A stretch of 64,000 bases of DNA from Gracilariopsis chorda (Eukaryota; Rhodophyta; Florideophyceae; Gracilariales; Gracilariaceae): NCBI GenBank assembly GCA_003194525.1, contig NBIV01000001.1, positions 1,240,001 through 1,304,000 on the forward strand, read 5' to 3'. A program made the translations under genes and the position numbers. Of this stretch, positions 1-9,206 are shown piece by piece. The notes below the pieces were generated by a model, which saw only the letters and a program-made list of their open reading frames with translations, had not been told where the DNA came from and did not search any database. Every line of letters begins with the position of its first letter. Position 1 is the stretch's first letter.

Positions 1-1017
1 CTGAAAAAGAGCTTGAAGAGCAGAAGGGGCGTTTCTCAGCCCAACAACCTTATACTCCTTGACTTTCAACTTTCCAGAAACCAACCACCTTGACAAATCA
101 TAGCTAGCTTTCGGAAACTGCTTTTCAAAATCATAAAGCAAGAACCCTGTCATGGAAGCTCTTTTTGAGATAAGAGCAACATAGTTTCGGGGTCCAGGCT
201 GCAGTTGACTGCTGTTGTAACCACTAATAGCCCCACAAACAACAATCCTTGCACCGATATTGATCCTTCGTAGCGCGGCTTCCAGAGCGCTGCCACCAAC
301 GTTATCGAAGTAAACGTCGATACCTTTCCCGTTCAGAGCACGTTTCAGACCCCTGTCAATGCCTTCCTCACTCTTGTAGTCCACAGACTTTATACCCAGG
401 TCTTTCTCCAGGTAGCGACATTTCTCAACCCCTCCGGCGATACCAATTACTTCGCATCCTAGCACATTCTTCGCTATTTGCGCGACCACGCTTCCGGTCG
501 CACCTGCAGCAGCGGAGACAAGGACAACTTCCCCTCGCTTTGGTTTGCCTATGTGCAATAACCCAAAATAGGCCGTCATACCAGTTGTACCCAGCACACC
601 AAGAGCAGCTGAGACCGGCATTCCTGATGGTACCTTAGCTCGAGTTACTCTTTTAACACTCGCTAAACAATATTCTGTCCAACCAAATGGACCCGTAACA
701 AGTTGTCCGGAGCGGAAACCGGCAGCACCGCGGAGTACCTTTCCCACACCCATTGCTCGCATCGTCGCACCGATTGCTACAGGCTCTATGTACGATTTTC
801 GTGTGCTTAGCCATCCTCGCATCGCGGGATCACAGGAAACATAGAGGACCTTAACGAGAATATGTCCCGGTGGAAACTCTTCAGCGCGTGGGAGGTTCTC
901 GCATCTGGTTGCGAAGGTGTCGTCTGTTATGTGATCTGTGGGACGATCGGTCAAGAACACCTGCAACGAGGTTTTCGGTAGCTCAGCCGGCTTCGCATCT
1001 GAGAAGAAACCAACCAT
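1..1017 (-). CDS. NADP-dependent medium-chain reductase (alkenal/prostaglandin reductase type), 3' end missing
   Basis: Reads leftward and runs off the window start; 339 residues are visible, so only a short C-terminal tail is missing for a family of about 340-360. The ATG at 1017 is the first one after an upstream in-frame stop. The N-terminal half is GroES-like (CDPAMRGWL near residue 70). The nucleotide-binding fold shows SAAAGATGSVVAQIAK near residue 167 and DVYFDNVGG near 235, the usual signature of leukotriene-B4 dehydrogenase / 2-alkenal reductase members of the MDR superfamily. These enzymes reduce the C=C bond of reactive alkenals using NADPH and lack catalytic zinc, as here. The likely role is detoxification of lipid-peroxidation aldehydes in the cytosol; the substrate is inferred from family only. 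It is divergent from the karyopherin gene at 1890. Confidence 0.88.
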   Translation of the reverse strand, partial: MVGFFSDAKPAELPKTSLQVFLTDRPTDHITDDTFATRCENLPRAEEFPPGHILVKVLYVSCDPAMRGWLSTRKSYIEPVAIGATMRAMGVGKVLRGAAGFRSGQLVTGPFGWTEYCLASVKRVTRAKVPSGMPVSAALGVLGTTGMTAYFGLLHIGKPKRGEVVLVSAAAGATGSVVAQIAKNVLGCEVIGIAGGVEKCRYLEKDLGIKSVDYKSEEGIDRGLKRALNGKGIDVYFDNVGGSALEAALRRINIGARIVVCGAISGYNSSQLQPGPRNYVALISKRASMTGFLLYDFEKQFPKASYDLSRWLVSGKLKVKEYKVVGLRNAPSALQALFQ

Positions 1018-1889
1018 TAGTAGAGCGGTGCCGATTGCAAAGTTGTTGCAAAGTTATACCTGGCAGAACTGAACCGATAGGAGCAACGACTTCAGGCATA
1101 CACGGTGATGCCACCCCCTCGAAATGCAGTGGCTAATATTTGTTGATAACTTTTTGGCGGACTGATTGCGCCGTGCTCCAGTCTGGAAGTGCAGGAAGGT
1201 CCAACTGACTTGTGACGCTGTTATCGTTAAATGAGAAGTGGATTATGTGGTCTGCGTATGGCTGCACTTTTCGACAACGATTCGGGGTAAGCTTACTTCG
1301 TGCGATGGTGTGCTTGAAATGTTTCATACACGGACAAGTTAACTTTTTACCTTCAGTGTGTATCACAGGAAGTGTACCGCTGGATCAGGCGGCACGCACG
1401 GACCACCGCACTGCTTATTTCGTTGGCGGAAGCTGTCATATAATCTTTACCCCTCCCCCGGTCTCAAGTGCATCACTGAGAGTATTCTGCTCCACCTCGC
1501 GCGATTGACAGTGGCGATGAAGGATTTCCACACAGCTCACCATTATTTTTCGGAGGGGCAGACTACGGCTGGATCCCTTCGGAGGGCAGGAAAACCCGTC
1601 GAGCATCGCCATCAATGTCATCAAAATGAAATTTTCTGTGCATTGACACTCCGATCTTTATCTCAAAAAAACGCCACCGGAAGCGCTGCAGTCCCCTCGT
1701 GCCTGGTGCCTCTGTGCTGGCAAAGCTGCGTGCTGCTTGAGGCACATTCCGTGCATAGAAAAGTTACCTTCTTAGCGCCGCGACTTGGGAGCTTCGTCCC
1801 CTTTTTCGTACGCGACGCTCATCAGCAACTGCGTCTTCGTTCGACATGCTATGCTTGTGAGCGTCGGAATCGAACCCTGCGCAACAATC
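1018..1889. other. Divergent intergenic region, no gene seen
   Basis: About 870 bases between the start codons of the reductase (minus) and the karyopherin (plus). Short open frames on both strands show no recognisable protein. It presumably holds both promoters; I could not pick out a convincing TATA box. Confidence 0.5.
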
Positions 1890-4763
1890 ATGCAGCACGA
1901 TGTTGAGCAGCTGCCAATTACCACCGAAAACATCCACAAAGCTCTCCTGGTGCTTCAACACGGAGACCATCGCCTTTTGCACGCCGACCACTATCTAGCG
2001 CAAGCTAGAGCTTCTCCGCAAGTATGGCAAGTTCTACCCGCGCTGCTTGCTTCTACTTCGCAGACCTCGCTACTGTTCGGGGCGCAAGCCCTCTATACGC
2101 GCATTCGTTCGGACTGGTTGGCGTTGGATGATAATATACGCTCGTCTGCAGTTTCGCTGGCTGTAGAGGCCTTGCTGAGCCATTCTTTGGCTCAGCAGAC
2201 CCAGGCAAACTGTAGCTCCGTTGTCCACTATCTCGGTAAAGCTCTTGGTTGCGCCGTTTCCATGTCTCCACAACAGTTTCAAGAACCTTTGTGGGAAATG
2301 CTAGTGCTCAAGCTGCAAGGTAGGCGAGCGCTGAAATGTGACGTCATGGCTGCTATCGCAACAGAACTGGACCACAACGCCACAAGTCACGTTGCGAACC
2401 ATGTACAGATACGCGCGTTTTGTCGATCAAGGGCGCATCAGGTTGTACCCGACGCAATCTATCTGTTAAATTCCGTCCGCAACAACGAAACCGTTTCAGA
2501 AGAATGCATAAAACAGTTGAGAGTAGCTGTACAATGTTTGCAGTCTTGGACTCCGTACGCTGATAAGGCGCAAGTCGCAGACGCACTGCTCAAGGTAATC
2601 GGCATTCCTCAGCTCGCGGGCTCTGTCACTGAAGCGCTTAACGAGATCGTTGGATACAGCGGTACTAGTCTTCCCCTGTTGCTTTGCACTGCAAGAGGCT
2701 TAACAGCGGCGTTTCATGCTGCCAGAGGACCTGACATGCATATCGTGCATCATGCCATCTCCGAAGTTGTGTGTTCCCTTTCTGAATGGAATGCTGACGA
2801 ACTTATGGAACAACAGACGGATCAAAGCCGCGTAGTTATCCACACTGTAATTGAGTTGCTTTGGATCTGCCTCAACGTGCCAGATAAGGCATCTTTCTTT
2901 GCCGCGATCGAGGGTTGGATGGCCTGGGTCGCCGCAGACCACCTTATGCAAGCAGATCAGCCACGGCTTGGTGTGGATCGTGTTTCTGCAGTACTTTCCG
3001 TTGTAATACAACGTATGGAGTCACTGTCTTTCGTTCGTGCTTGCTTTGAACCCGAACTCGATGAGGAGGATGGCGACGACGAAAAAGGTCCCGTAGTGGA
3101 CCTTTTGTGCGTGGGATCTTTATCCATAGGCCATTACAAGTACATTTTGCTGACTTCCAAGTTTCTGTCAGAAGCCAGCAGTCGACCCCCAGGCCAGATT
3201 TGTGCAACCCTCGAAGCACTGGCAGCCAGCACTGCTTCGACAGAAGACGATGAGATCGATGAACACGACTGGAAAGGCGTTCGCGAAGTCCTTGAGACCG
3301 TTATAAGATTAGTGGAATCGGGTGCAGCTGGTTCTATACAGAACGGGGATGGGCACCCGTGGCAGACGGTTTTGAGAAGCAGTGGCCTGAAGGCATTAGC
3401 GTCTTACACTTTGCTCTTAGTGAAAGATGATAAGCTGTTCTACAGGAGCGCCGTGTGTGCTGTGAGAGCGTTGCAACAACCAGAACTTGCTCGACAAGGC
3501 GCTTGTTTGCTACGAAACCTTGGAGAGGTGGGACCCAATTTTCTTGTGCAATTCTTGCAGGATCTAATCATGGTGTTGAACCATTCGGTAACAAAGATGT
3601 CAGTGAGTGCTGCAGAAGAAGCCACTTATGCTGTGGCAAGCATTGCTTGTAAGTTGGAAACAAGAGGAGAAAGAGTATCCGCGCTTGAAGAATTGGTAAG
3701 AAAGGCGTGTGAAAGACTGTGTGTAGCTGCCAGAGGAAAAGACGACTTGGTACTGAATGAAGCTTCTCTATGTCGGGATTTGATACTGTTGAGTACCGCG
3801 GTACGAGTATATAATGACCAAGAGGCGGCAGTGTGCGTCTTCCAACGGATAAGAGATGCAGTTTTCCAACTTTGTAGAAGACATTGCGCAAATGGTGTAA
3901 TATCAAAAGCAATATGCACCTTGCTTGAAGTCAACGCATCCCCAACATTATTAGACGAAGACGACGAAGTTAGTGATGAATGCGTCTCCGCTCACGACGA
4001 AAAGTGCCGACTCGCATTCACGGTCAGTGTGTTGAAACTCGTCGCAGAGTGTTTCAAACGATCGGGGCCGGATGGAGAAAACGCGTGGCTAAAGACTATG
4101 AACAAATTGGTGCCAGACCTTGTGACTGGAATGGAGGATAATATGGGTGTGTTTGATGGCGACGCATTAGACTGTGTGAGAGAATGTGTACAATGTGCGG
4201 TAGTTGGCCTCAAGAATTTTTCTTCGGAGAATTTTGACACGCAACCGGAGATGACAAGGTTGGTATTCAAGTTGGTGACAACGTTAACGACACGGGCAAG
4301 TGGCACGGTACTACCTTTGGCATCGGAAATTTCACACACGGCGATGAGAATTATTCAGAGCAGTGAGGTAGGAAGCGTTAAGGCCGGTCTGAGCTTTTGG
4401 AAGGCGCTGTTTTCGAGAAGAGCGGGCGCTATGTTGCAACAGACAGTGCTGAACGTGACCGGTGGCCCAAATGCTATTGCAGCCGGGGCGCTGTGCGCGG
4501 CACGGTACACAAGATGTGCGTCTGATGCTGCGGATGTGTTGTTCGCAATGTGTAGGATAATTGCGGGCCAGCTTGATGAAAAGCAGATGCTCAGGGAATG
4601 CCTACGCTCGGCGTTTGGAATGGAGAACGTGCCCAAAGAAGGACTGGAGCGCAGCGTGAGGGAAATGCTGTTCAGAGGGTGTTACTCGTCCGTGGGCAAC
4701 AAGAAGGAATTCAGAAAGGCGCTTGACAAGGTTGGGCGAGTTTGTGGGATGACGAACACATGA
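1890..4763 (+). CDS. Importin-beta family karyopherin, transportin-3/importin-13 type
   Basis: A single 957-residue frame from the ATG at 1890; an in-frame ATG at 1851 would add 13 residues, but family similarity begins just after 1890. The first ~70 residues have the layout of importin-beta N-terminal repeats (ALLVLQHGDHRLLHADHYL, then LLFGAQALYTRIR), the region that binds Ran-GTP. The rest is leucine-rich helical repeat with acidic loops (for example EPELDEEDGDD near residue 390), as in nuclear transport receptors of about 950-1,000 residues. Transportin-3/Mtr10 relatives import SR-type splicing factors and importin-13 relatives import diverse cargo; I cannot decide between them by eye. It would act between cytoplasm and nucleus. 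It contains no intron. Confidence 0.72.
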   Translation: MQHDVEQLPITTENIHKALLVLQHGDHRLLHADHYLAQARASPQVWQVLPALLASTSQTSLLFGAQALYTRIRSDWLALDDNIRSSAVSLAVEALLSHSLAQQTQANCSSVVHYLGKALGCAVSMSPQQFQEPLWEMLVLKLQGRRALKCDVMAAIATELDHNATSHVANHVQIRAFCRSRAHQVVPDAIYLLNSVRNNETVSEECIKQLRVAVQCLQSWTPYADKAQVADALLKVIGIPQLAGSVTEALNEIVGYSGTSLPLLLCTARGLTAAFHAARGPDMHIVHHAISEVVCSLSEWNADELMEQQTDQSRVVIHTVIELLWICLNVPDKASFFAAIEGWMAWVAADHLMQADQPRLGVDRVSAVLSVVIQRMESLSFVRACFEPELDEEDGDDEKGPVVDLLCVGSLSIGHYKYILLTSKFLSEASSRPPGQICATLEALAASTASTEDDEIDEHDWKGVREVLETVIRLVESGAAGSIQNGDGHPWQTVLRSSGLKALASYTLLLVKDDKLFYRSAVCAVRALQQPELARQGACLLRNLGEVGPNFLVQFLQDLIMVLNHSVTKMSVSAAEEATYAVASIACKLETRGERVSALEELVRKACERLCVAARGKDDLVLNEASLCRDLILLSTAVRVYNDQEAAVCVFQRIRDAVFQLCRRHCANGVISKAICTLLEVNASPTLLDEDDEVSDECVSAHDEKCRLAFTVSVLKLVAECFKRSGPDGENAWLKTMNKLVPDLVTGMEDNMGVFDGDALDCVRECVQCAVVGLKNFSSENFDTQPEMTRLVFKLVTTLTTRASGTVLPLASEISHTAMRIIQSSEVGSVKAGLSFWKALFSRRAGAMLQQTVLNVTGGPNAIAAGALCAARYTRCASDAADVLFAMCRIIAGQLDEKQMLRECLRSAFGMENVPKEGLERSVREMLFRGCYSSVGNKKEFRKALDKVGRVCGMTNT

Positions 4764-5702
4764 AAGTAACAATTGTAGTAGATACGGTACATTATTCCGC
4801 TGATATGGGGATAAGCACATGGCGTATCGGAGGTGGTGACGTCCATCGCTGCAGGTAGATCTGTGTGGGCGAGGTGGCAAGGCTGTGTTGCAAAGTTGGA
4901 CGTATGCGAATTTGGTCAAGTCGTCGGCTGGTTGCGTACAGAAGAGGCGGAGGGCGAGGGGTTTTGTAGTTGGAAGTTTCAGTAATGGTCATTGCGATGG
5001 ATTTTGGATGTATGAAGGGCGGCTTGCCGGCAGTCGTGTTCGGCAATTTGTGCTGGAGCGGATGGAGGCACTCGAGCGCTTAACGACGTGTTAGAGGCCA
5101 AAGTGCGTCATGTTGATACAACTGCATCGCTCCCTCGTGCACGACAGACGAGAGTCCAACTTGGTGCACGATACACTTGTCGGTCCGTCATTTGATCGGC
5201 CGGCATGTCTGCTCACGTTTCTGTTCGAGTGGTCAGGTGTATCGACGAAAATGGTGCCACTCAAAATTTGCCAGAATTTGCGCTTCATGTGATCATGCAA
5301 ACAAGCATCCACAAGCCACTCTCTTACGCACATGATGTTGCGAAAACGCATCCAATGGATATCTACTCCATCCTCAATATCACGTTCCCCATCCCCTTCA
5401 AGGCCGCAGGGAAACATGAGCATAGCTGACTAACGGTCCCAGCCCACACTATCTCTATCTGTCAACAGATCACTGCAAAATCCTGCATGGCTACGCTGGA
5501 AACACCCTCCTGACGGGTTAACCTTTACCTCACATCATCCTCATTCACAAACCCAGTCGTTCCGTGAGCTGGTACACAAGCGCTAGCACATTGTCTGGTG
5601 GCCATTGGGAACAACATTTCTAACAAATATACACCCCCCCCCCCTCGTTGTATAAAGTGTACATGCATCAGCTGTAAAAAGGTACTACTTGATAACATCG
5701 CA
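4764..5702. other. Intergenic region, no gene seen
   Basis: About 940 bases after the karyopherin gene, containing its 3' UTR and the promoter of the NYN nuclease. Small open frames on both strands resemble nothing I know. A run of C lies near 5630-5644, ahead of the chosen start at 5703. Confidence 0.45.
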
Positions 5703-6680
5703 ATGAACCTATCACATTGTAACTCATGTACAGCGTTCTTACCATCTCCTACTGCCTTCATGACACCGCCGTTTCGAAACCCATCTTCAACATTGCTACC
5801 TTCGCACAAAGACAGACTGTGCGCCGCGAGCAAACGCGTCGAAAGCACACTGCCATCACGTACATCTCAACCAGTGATGAGGTCCAATAAGCGTCGCAAA
5901 TCTCGCGCTCACTCACTACAACAACCTTCCCAAAGCTCACAACCGCCCGCACCGCGAATCAATGTGGACAACTCCACGCTCAGTCTACGAGAGCAACTGC
6001 AACTCGCACGCGCCAATATGCATTCGTCATCGACAACCAAACCCCTAACGCGCACCAAGTTTCGAAGAAGGAAGCACCAAGTTGCGCGAAGCGGAAAACG
6101 GCCTGGCGACGTCACAGACCTGCCCGACGGTAAATACGAAATCGAACAAGAGCCCATTCTGTTCATTGACGCGTACAACGTGATTGGGGCATGGCCACGT
6201 CTGAGAAAGTGGCGCGATAAGTCGGACATGGAAACGGCTCGCAGACTGCTGATCGACGACGTGGTTGAATATTCGCACGTCAGAGGGTGGGAATGCGTGG
6301 TTGTATTCGATGCACAGGGCACGGGCGAGGACACCAAAGTGGAGCAGACGGCGCAGCACATACAAGTTGTGTTTACCGGAGGCGAGAGCGCGGACTCTTA
6401 CATTGAACGATGCGTGTTTGAAGTGTGTGAAAGCGGGCAACGCCAGGTGTGGGCGGCCACCAGTGACGTTGCGCAACTGAACTTCTCAAAAGGAAAAGGA
6501 GCGCATGTGATGACGTCGACGCTGTTTATTCAAGAGATTAAACGCGCTCGTCGAGAGACGCGGGACAAGCTGGCACGCAAGGACGAAGGCTCTGTGCGAG
6601 GCAAAATGTTGATGTCGACGGTAAGTGAAGAAACGCGACACAAGCTATACGAGCTTCGAGACAAGCTGGAAAGCACCTAG
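5703..6680 (+). CDS. YacP-like NYN-domain ribonuclease, probably plastid-targeted
   Basis: A 325-residue protein from the ATG at 5703. Longer in-frame starts upstream are not ATG. The first ~100 residues are Ser/Arg/Pro-rich and poor in acidic residues, like a transit peptide. From residue ~150 the NYN (PIN-like) fold is clear: LFIDAYNVIGAW with the first metal-binding Asp, VVVFDAQGTG near 200, FTGGESADSYIE near 225 and WAATSD near 251. Bacterial YacP/Rae1 is a ribosome-associated endoribonuclease, and plants have a plastid relative, so a plastid RNA-cleavage role is inferred. The C-terminal helix region is rich in Arg/Lys/Glu. It converges on the TFIIS gene with 74 bases between stop codons. 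Confidence 0.8.
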   Translation: MNLSHCNSCTAFLPSPTAFMTPPFRNPSSTLLPSHKDRLCAASKRVESTLPSRTSQPVMRSNKRRKSRAHSLQQPSQSSQPPAPRINVDNSTLSLREQLQLARANMHSSSTTKPLTRTKFRRRKHQVARSGKRPGDVTDLPDGKYEIEQEPILFIDAYNVIGAWPRLRKWRDKSDMETARRLLIDDVVEYSHVRGWECVVVFDAQGTGEDTKVEQTAQHIQVVFTGGESADSYIERCVFEVCESGQRQVWAATSDVAQLNFSKGKGAHVMTSTLFIQEIKRARRETRDKLARKDEGSVRGKMLMSTVSEETRHKLYELRDKLEST

Positions 6681-6754
6681 TATACACGGCGCAAGCGGTT
6701 TGCAGGAGAGGATCAAGTGACGAGCACAGGTTCGATAACAATAATAATACGTGC

Positions 6755-7441
6755 TCAAAACCTCCACCGGTTGTTGCAGTTGACGCAGGTGACGAAGGTG
6801 GTGAGCGGTTCATCTGCAGATCGTGTCTGCATCTGGTAGTAGGTACATTTCCTTTGCTTGCACTTTCCGCACTTGAACCTGTCCGTGGAGGCGGCCTGTT
6901 GTGTGTAGGGCATGGCATCCCTGGTCATTTTCTCCTGCACCTCTGCGCGCCTCTTTCTGAGCTCGTCGTTTGCGAGCTCGGTGCTGCTCATATCCAGGAG
7001 CTCCTGCGGGTTGATCTGTCGGGTGAGGACGAGCGATCTGAGTTTTCCGTTCTTGGGGTCCTTGAGATTGAAGCTGATGGAGCGGTATTTCTGCTTGTAG
7101 GACTGGCCGTTGCCGTCAAACTTGATGAACATGGCGTGCTCTATGGCGTTGGCGACCAGTTGGGCGTCGTCCTTGGATGAGACGTGTTTCTCGTCCTTTT
7201 TGAAGAGGGCGTCGGCGAGGAGGGAGCGAACCTTGTCGCGCATCTTATCGCCGGTGGGGTGCTTGACGTCATATTGGGAGTCGTGGTCGGGGGGGGGTGG
7301 GACGGACACTGTGCTCGGGGAGACGTCGAGCGGCGGGGTGTGCGGAGGGTGTGCGGAAGAGAGAATTTTGGGAGTGGTAGGCGGACGGGTCTTCTTGTCG
7401 ATGGTCTTAGTGGCGGATAACTTCTTCTTAACGTCTGCCAT
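6755..7441 (-). CDS. TFIIS: Transcription elongation factor TFIIS (lacks N-terminal domain I)
   Basis: The ATG at 7441 gives 228 residues. A Pro/Ser/Thr-rich lead (~55 residues) is followed by the TFIIS central domain (RDKVRSLLADALFKK, YRSISFNLKDPKNGKLRS) that docks on RNA polymerase II. It ends in the zinc ribbon with CGKC and CVNC pairs and the acidic hairpin RSADEP, whose Asp-Glu complements the Pol II active site during cleavage of backtracked RNA. The usual ~300-residue factor also has an N-terminal LW/TFIIS-N domain; it is absent here unless it lies on an unseen upstream exon. The frame stays open upstream but without family similarity. It is divergent from the bZIP gene across a C-rich promoter. 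Confidence 0.93.
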   Translation of the reverse strand: MADVKKKLSATKTIDKKTRPPTTPKILSSAHPPHTPPLDVSPSTVSVPPPPDHDSQYDVKHPTGDKMRDKVRSLLADALFKKDEKHVSSKDDAQLVANAIEHAMFIKFDGNGQSYKQKYRSISFNLKDPKNGKLRSLVLTRQINPQELLDMSSTELANDELRKRRAEVQEKMTRDAMPYTQQAASTDRFKCGKCKQRKCTYYQMQTRSADEPLTTFVTCVNCNNRWRF

Positions 7442-8063
7442 GGTGTCTATGAAGACGGGGTTGGGGGCAGGTGGGGGAGGAGACGTTGGCGGGAAGCTAC
7501 GAACAGGGCAGCGGAGCGTTGCCTGGCGCAAGCAGCAGAGAGCAGCAACGACAGCGCGACGACAGCAGCCGCCGCCACACCGGGGCAGCTGCGCAAATGC
7601 GCGCCGTGTACGCATGTGCGTACACAGTAGTACACACACGCGTCGCGCGCGGTCTTCAGCCACGGGCGGCGTCGTCGCTCTGGACAGCTGTCATCGTGCG
7701 CACGGTTTAAAAACTCGCGCGCGCCCCCCCCCCCCCCACCGGCTGCAGCCTCGCTCCACAACGGCGCCACTTCTCACACAGCCGACACCCGACACTACAC
7801 ACCACACCACACCACGACGCCAACATCCAGCGCGTCGGCTCCAAGCCTACCCCCGTCGACCCACCCTCAAAAACCTTCCCACCCCCAAAAACTATACCAC
7901 CCCTTCTTCATCACCACCCCGGCGTGGACACGCAGCCAACGCGGACAGCGCTGTCCTCAACTCCTCCCTCCCTCCCCCCCCCCTCAGCCCTCTCCCCCCC
8001 CCCCCCCCCCCCCACCCCGTCGCCTCCGTCCCCCCCCCCCCCCCCTCGCCACCGTCTCCCGCA
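7442..8063. promoter_or_regulatory. Shared divergent promoter with extreme pyrimidine tracts (TFIIS / bZIP)
   Basis: 622 bases between two start codons pointing apart. The bZIP-proximal half (about 7720-8060) is almost pure C/T/A on the + strand, with C runs at 7723-7737, 7991-8013 and 8031-8043. The first ~60 bases next to TFIIS are G-rich, hence pyrimidine-rich on the TFIIS strand. A stretch near 7600-7660 is rich in cgcgc/gtac dinucleotides. No canonical TATA is obvious. Confidence 0.5.
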
Positions 8064-9206
8064 ATGCCCGACACCGTCGTCGCCCCAGATTCCGCCGCCC
8101 TCGCCGACGCTACCCGCTCCGCAGACGACCCCGTCTCTTCCGCCGCCCTCCTTACCGAGGAGGCCGCAAAGGAGGCGCTCGCAGCTTCCGTCGCCACGCC
8201 TAACGTTCCCGACTCCGACGGCCCCGCCCCCTCACACGTTCCCGACGCCCCCCACGTCTCCGACCAGATCCACTCCGCCGCCGACAACGCCGCCCAGGAG
8301 ATCGGTCAAACCGCCGCCGACCACCCCCACCCCCACCATGCCTCCCACCCGCACCAGGAGAACGGCGCCCCCGACCCGCAGCACCAACCGCAGCAGCATC
8401 ACATCCAGGACATGACCGCCGGCAACCCCGACGTCCACGCCTCCGAGCCCATGCATATGGCCGTCAATTCCATGTCCGTTCCGGGTAGCATGCCACAGGT
8501 CACCATGCCTTCCGTCCACACCATGCAGAACGTCACTATTCCAAACGTCAGCATGCCCCTCCCGGTGCCGCCCGTCAACATGCCCGCGGTTCACACCGTC
8601 CCCGATCAGCCCAACCACCTCGTCAAGGAAGATGAAGCCGTCCTTGCCCGCCAGAACGACGAGACCCCGCTCGTCGAGGTGGCCGAGGCCATGATGGCCG
8701 CCAACGAGGTCTTCAACCGAGTCAAGAGCGAAAAGATTGCCGAGCAAGCTCTTTGCTCTATCCGCAACGACCAGGCCCAGTATGAGGGTCTGGCCAAGGA
8801 AATCGTCGGCAAGGCTATCAAGCAGAAGGAGCGAGAGAGGGCGAACCGTGCCTCTGCCGCCGCTTCCCGCGCCAAGGTGCTTAGGTACCAGACCGAGCTC
8901 GAGTCTCGACTCAATCGCATGGAGGCTGAGCGAAATGCTTACCGTAAGGAACTGCAAGAGCTCAGAAACTCAAATAACATTGATACGGGTCGTAAGATCA
9001 CGCACGACGAGTCAAGGCAACTGCTCAAGCTCCAAGAGTGGATTCGCAAGATGGAAGCCGCCAATCCACAATTTGTCAGATCAGTCATTGCACAGCAGGA
9101 GATGGACAAGCTGCTCGGCGGAGAGGATAACATAGGTGAAAGGATGGACCTGGAAGAGAAGCTCGAAGATGAGCATGCTGCTAAGAGGCGTCGCACAGCG
9201 CTGTGA
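8064..9206 (+). CDS. bZIP transcription factor
   Basis: A 380-residue protein from the ATG at 8064, placed just after the C-rich leader. Residues ~1-190 are low-complexity (Pro, His, Ala, Gln), including a Met/Val/Pro-rich stretch with repeated PxVxMP motifs near residues 135-180, a plausible activation region. The basic region contains NRASAAASR, matching the N-x7-R bZIP signature, near residues 257-265. It is followed by a heptad-like zipper (LRYQTELESRLNRMEAERN) and further helical sequence. It should bind DNA as a dimer at ACGT- or TGAC-core sites. No second domain such as a DOG1 or CREB domain is evident, so its target pathway cannot be stated. Confidence 0.88.
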   Translation: MPDTVVAPDSAALADATRSADDPVSSAALLTEEAAKEALAASVATPNVPDSDGPAPSHVPDAPHVSDQIHSAADNAAQEIGQTAADHPHPHHASHPHQENGAPDPQHQPQQHHIQDMTAGNPDVHASEPMHMAVNSMSVPGSMPQVTMPSVHTMQNVTIPNVSMPLPVPPVNMPAVHTVPDQPNHLVKEDEAVLARQNDETPLVEVAEAMMAANEVFNRVKSEKIAEQALCSIRNDQAQYEGLAKEIVGKAIKQKERERANRASAAASRAKVLRYQTELESRLNRMEAERNAYRKELQELRNSNNIDTGRKITHDESRQLLKLQEWIRKMEAANPQFVRSVIAQQEMDKLLGGEDNIGERMDLEEKLEDEHAAKRRRTAL

